A stretch of DNA of 15,042 nucleotides, from contig PEZL01000014.1 of the NCBI GenBank assembly GCA_002774055.1, positions 1 through 15,042 of the forward strand, given 5' to 3'. The notes below the pieces were generated by a model. That model saw nothing but the letters and a program-made list of their open reading frames with translations, did no database searches and had not been told where the DNA came from. The position numbers were made by a program, and so were the translations under genes. The DNA is from Candidatus Tagabacteria bacterium CG09_land_8_20_14_0_10_41_14. GTDB taxonomy: Bacteria; Patescibacteriota; Minisyncoccia; JAHISW01; Tagabacteraceae. This document shows positions 13,622 through 15,042 of the stretch, piece after piece (the first letter of the stretch is position 1; each line of letters starts with the position of its first letter).

Positions 13622-13650
13622 CTGACAAAAGATAAAAATTTTGGTTTAAT
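13622..13650 (+). promoter_or_regulatory. Candidate rsmA promoter P2
   Basis: CTGACA (13622-13627), a 17-nt spacer and TTTAAT (13645-13650) end 12 nt before the ATG at 13663. Its -10 box lies within the right arm of the 24-bp inverted repeat. It would give a leader of only about six bases. Confidence 0.4.
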
Positions 13651-13662
13651 ATTTATAGCATT

Positions 13663-14613
13663 ATGACCAAACTCGGACAACATTTTTTACGCAGCCGAAA
13701 AATAATAAATGAAATCATAAAAGCCGCCGAATTAAAAAAAGACGACCTTGTTTTGGAGGTGGGTCCGGGCAAAGGCATTTTAACCGAAGCACTTATTCAA
13801 AAAGCTGGCAAAGTAATCGCCGTGGAAAAAGACCCAAGGCTAATACAATACCTTGAAGAGAAATTCAAAGGAATAAAAAATTTAAAAATAGTATACGGAG
13901 ATATTTTGAAAATTGATAATTGTAAATTGATTGAAAATTGTAAATTGTCCCGCCACAGCGGGATCCCGCATTTGGCGGGAAAAATTGAAAATTATAAAGT
14001 GGTCGCCAACATCCCCTACTACATTACATCACGTTTTCTTAGAAATTTTTTATCTAGCCAAACACAACCTGAACTCATGGTCTTGATGCTTCAAAGAGAA
14101 GTGGCGGAAAGAATTGCTGCGGCCGATGGCAAAGAAAGCATTTTATCCATTAGCGTTAAATCTTACGGCGAACCAAAAATAATAAAAAATATCTCGGCGA
14201 AACATTTCTCGCCTCGGCCCAAGGTAAACTCCGCCATTTTAAAAATCTCCAACATCTCCCACTCTTTCTTTCGAAAAAACAAAACTGTTCGAGATCGGAT
14301 CTCGAACATTGAAGAAACGAAGTTTTTTGAACTGGTTAAAAAAGGTTTTTCAAGCAAAAGGAAAATGCTGAAAAACAATCTCAATCTGAAGGAAGTCGGA
14401 CCTGCCTCTGCCGCCTGCCTGCCGGCAGGCAGGGCAGGCAGGCTTCAATCATTAAAAAGATGCGGACTGTCAGAAAAAATAAGGGCGGAAGAGCTGTCGC
14501 CTGAAAATTGGAGGTGTTTATACAACGCTTTCTATCCGCATCCGCAGATACCGGTCATTGGATCCCAAATAGCCGGTTCCCAGGCGCATCTATCCAGACA
14601 ACCTAAACCATGA
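13663..14613 (+). CDS. rsmA: 16S rRNA dimethyladenosine transferase RsmA (KsgA)
   Basis: Uses S-adenosylmethionine to dimethylate two adjacent adenines near the 3' end of 16S rRNA, late in small-subunit assembly. Family motifs are clear: KLGQHFL (3-9), SAM-binding LEVGPGKGILTEAL (31-44), AVEKDPRL (53-60), the catalytic NIPYYIT (116-122) and FSPRPKVNSAIL (182-193). The 316 residues exceed the usual 260-290 because of three in-frame insertions: about 85-110 (repeated IDNCKL/IENCKL then SRHSGIPHLAGK), about 209-216 (VRDRISNI, from a palindrome) and about 250-260 (ACLPAGRAGR). The last 20 or so residues, after ENWRCLYNAF, look non-homologous and overlap the opposite-strand gene. The catalytic motifs are untouched, so activity is expected. 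The ATG at 13663 is the natural start before MTKLGQHFL. Confidence 0.95.
   Translation: MTKLGQHFLRSRKIINEIIKAAELKKDDLVLEVGPGKGILTEALIQKAGKVIAVEKDPRLIQYLEEKFKGIKNLKIVYGDILKIDNCKLIENCKLSRHSGIPHLAGKIENYKVVANIPYYITSRFLRNFLSSQTQPELMVLMLQREVAERIAAADGKESILSISVKSYGEPKIIKNISAKHFSPRPKVNSAILKISNISHSFFRKNKTVRDRISNIEETKFFELVKKGFSSKRKMLKNNLNLKEVGPASAACLPAGRAGRLQSLKRCGLSEKIRAEELSPENWRCLYNAFYPHPQIPVIGSQIAGSQAHLSRQPKP
13912..13980. repeat. Composite insertion in rsmA: 18-bp tandem repeat plus paired GC hairpins
   Basis: An 18-bp unit is repeated in tandem at 13912-13929 and 13930-13947 with one difference, encoding IDNCKL and IENCKL; a degenerate third copy (ATTGAAAATTATAAA, KIENYK) begins near 13983. Between copies two and three, 13948-13980 holds two CCCGC...GCGGG hairpins back to back, centred on the palindrome GCGGGATCCCGC, with TCCCGCCA/TGGCGGGA as outer arms. 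Confidence 0.8.
14286..14308. repeat. Inverted repeat with 10-bp arms in rsmA
   Basis: TGTTCGAGAT (14286-14295) and ATCTCGAACA (14299-14308) are perfectly complementary around CGG. The segment is translated as TVRDRISNIE, in the stretch between the methyltransferase core and the C-terminal helical domain. Confidence 0.8.
14401..14442. repeat. 20-bp perfect GC palindrome with flanking partial copies in rsmA
   Basis: CCTGCCTGCCGGCAGGCAGG (14414-14433) is fully self-complementary. Partial copies lie on both sides (CCTGCC at 14401-14406, GGCAGG at 14437-14442) and can pair with each other. It encodes ACLPAGRAGR and shares its core with 464-481 and 11834-11854. Confidence 0.85.
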
Positions 14614-15042
14614 TAACAGCCGGTGCAATAACAAAAGCCCGCCCAAGTATTTATGCCCGGCAATGGAGCGCCTACTCCCGGAGTAAAACATACCGGAGAT
14701 GTGTAACAATAACCGCAAGGGCCGGCTTCGGCAACCGGAATAAACAATTGCTGAAGTTTTTTAACTAACCCGCCACATACAGGCATCGCAGGCAATTTCG
14801 GCCAACTTAAAAAGGACAAAAATATATTTTTCTTTGCTTGAGAAAATTCCAGCTCCATCAGCTGAAGTTTGGGTAATGTGTAACGAAGAGTAACAAGATA
14901 AGTTTCGGCCTCTTCTTTTGTTAGGCTGCCGCCGGAAAAAAGAAGGGTAATGAACTTTTCCTGAACTCTCCTCACCTCAAAATCGGTTTCTATTTTGGCC
15001 AGTTTTTGGTAATTTGGGTCATAAATTTTAATTAAATCCTGC
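14532..15042 (-). CDS. Cysteine-rich protein of unknown function (5' truncated at window end)
   Basis: On the minus strand an open frame enters at 15041 and ends at 14532, giving 169 visible residues. A GTG at 14975 exists, but the frame continues upstream to the window edge in similar composition (DLIKIYDPNYQKLAKIETDFEV), so the true start is probably outside. The visible N-terminal part is helical and mixed-charge (SLTKEEAETYLVTLRYTLPKLQLMELEFSQAKK). The last 63 residues contain ten cysteines (GPCGYC, FCYCTGCYHGLGC, RC, GICGCG) with several prolines and tryptophans, suggesting a disulfide-bonded or metal-binding surface domain. I associate glycine/cysteine-rich tails of this kind with exported Patescibacteria proteins near pilus genes, but cannot name a family. 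Its 3' end overlaps rsmA by 82 bp, tail to tail. Confidence 0.65.
   Translation of the reverse strand, partial: QDLIKIYDPNYQKLAKIETDFEVRRVQEKFITLLFSGGSLTKEEAETYLVTLRYTLPKLQLMELEFSQAKKNIFLSFLSWPKLPAMPVCGGLVKKLQQLFIPVAEAGPCGYCYTSPVCFTPGVGAPLPGINTWAGFCYCTGCYHGLGCLDRCAWEPAIWDPMTGICGCG

Larger units (their letters stand above)
13508..13654. repeat. 147-bp segment bounded by a 24-bp perfect inverted repeat
   Basis: Positions 13508-13531 and 13631-13654 are exact reverse complements (cores TTAAACCAAAATTTTT and AAAAATTTTGGTTTAA). They enclose 99 nt, pyrimidine-rich on the left and holding a promoter on the right. ATA directly flanks both ends. It could be a miniature transposable element, a long stem-loop downstream of uvrD, or both. 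No transposase is encoded. Confidence 0.75.

Noticed and set aside
989..14613. UGA recoding, as in Gracilibacteria or Absconditabacteria
   Set aside because: TGA terminates rplS and rsmA at sensible positions and no in-frame TGA is needed in any conserved gene.
1..15042. CRISPR array, prophage, transposase or defence gene cluster
   Set aside because: No regularly spaced direct repeats and no proteins of these classes were seen; the Xer protein has the length and motifs of the housekeeping recombinase.

Overview
The window looks like part of the chromosome of a Patescibacteria (CPR) bacterium, most likely of the Parcubacteria type. This is inferred from three things: compact ordinary housekeeping genes with few Shine-Dalgarno sequences; lysine- and glutamate-rich hypothetical proteins with one membrane segment; and GC-rich palindromes sitting in frame inside conserved genes, giving peptides such as LPTGQAG and LPAGRAG that I associate with this group from memory. 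The genetic code appears standard, since TGA ends rplS and rsmA. No prophage, transposase, CRISPR array or defence island is visible.

Layout. 1-127 holds the tail of an unknown gene. 294-2936 is a plus-strand run: an RluA-family pseudouridine synthase, rplS (L19), tRNA-Leu(GAG), an HD-domain protein, a glutaredoxin, then tRNA-Arg(CCT) and tRNA-Ala(GGC) behind a hairpin-rich spacer. A single Xer recombinase follows on the minus strand (2964-3827). Divergent from it is an RNA-metabolism cluster: rpsO (S15), a NYN/LabA-like putative ribonuclease, pnp (PNPase) and a one-pass membrane protein (3919-7715). Next come a DksA/TraR-like zinc-finger protein and a ComM/YifB AAA+ ATPase (7821-9741). After a 232-bp gene-free spacer lies a small coiled-coil protein with a C-terminal membrane segment, convergent with a LysM/M23 cell-wall peptidase on the minus strand. 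Divergent from the peptidase is a UvrD/PcrA helicase, then rsmA. The tail of rsmA overlaps a minus-strand cysteine-rich protein that runs off the window.

How the genes relate. The theme is translation and RNA turnover: L19, S15, three tRNAs, two rRNA or tRNA modification enzymes (RluA family, RsmA), PNPase and a candidate nuclease wedged between rpsO and pnp. DNA processing is represented by Xer, ComM and UvrD.

Three non-coding patterns stand out. First, rpsO, pnp, the DksA-like gene and comM share one start layout: a [TA]TGCA[TA] -35 box, a 17-nt spacer, an AT-rich -10 box and then only 6-7 nt to the ATG, predicting leaderless mRNAs. Second, palindromic insertions lie inside rluA, uvrD and rsmA, with at least three in rsmA. 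Third, a 24-bp perfect inverted repeat brackets the uvrD-rsmA spacer and encloses a promoter. All functions are read from motifs only; no search was run.
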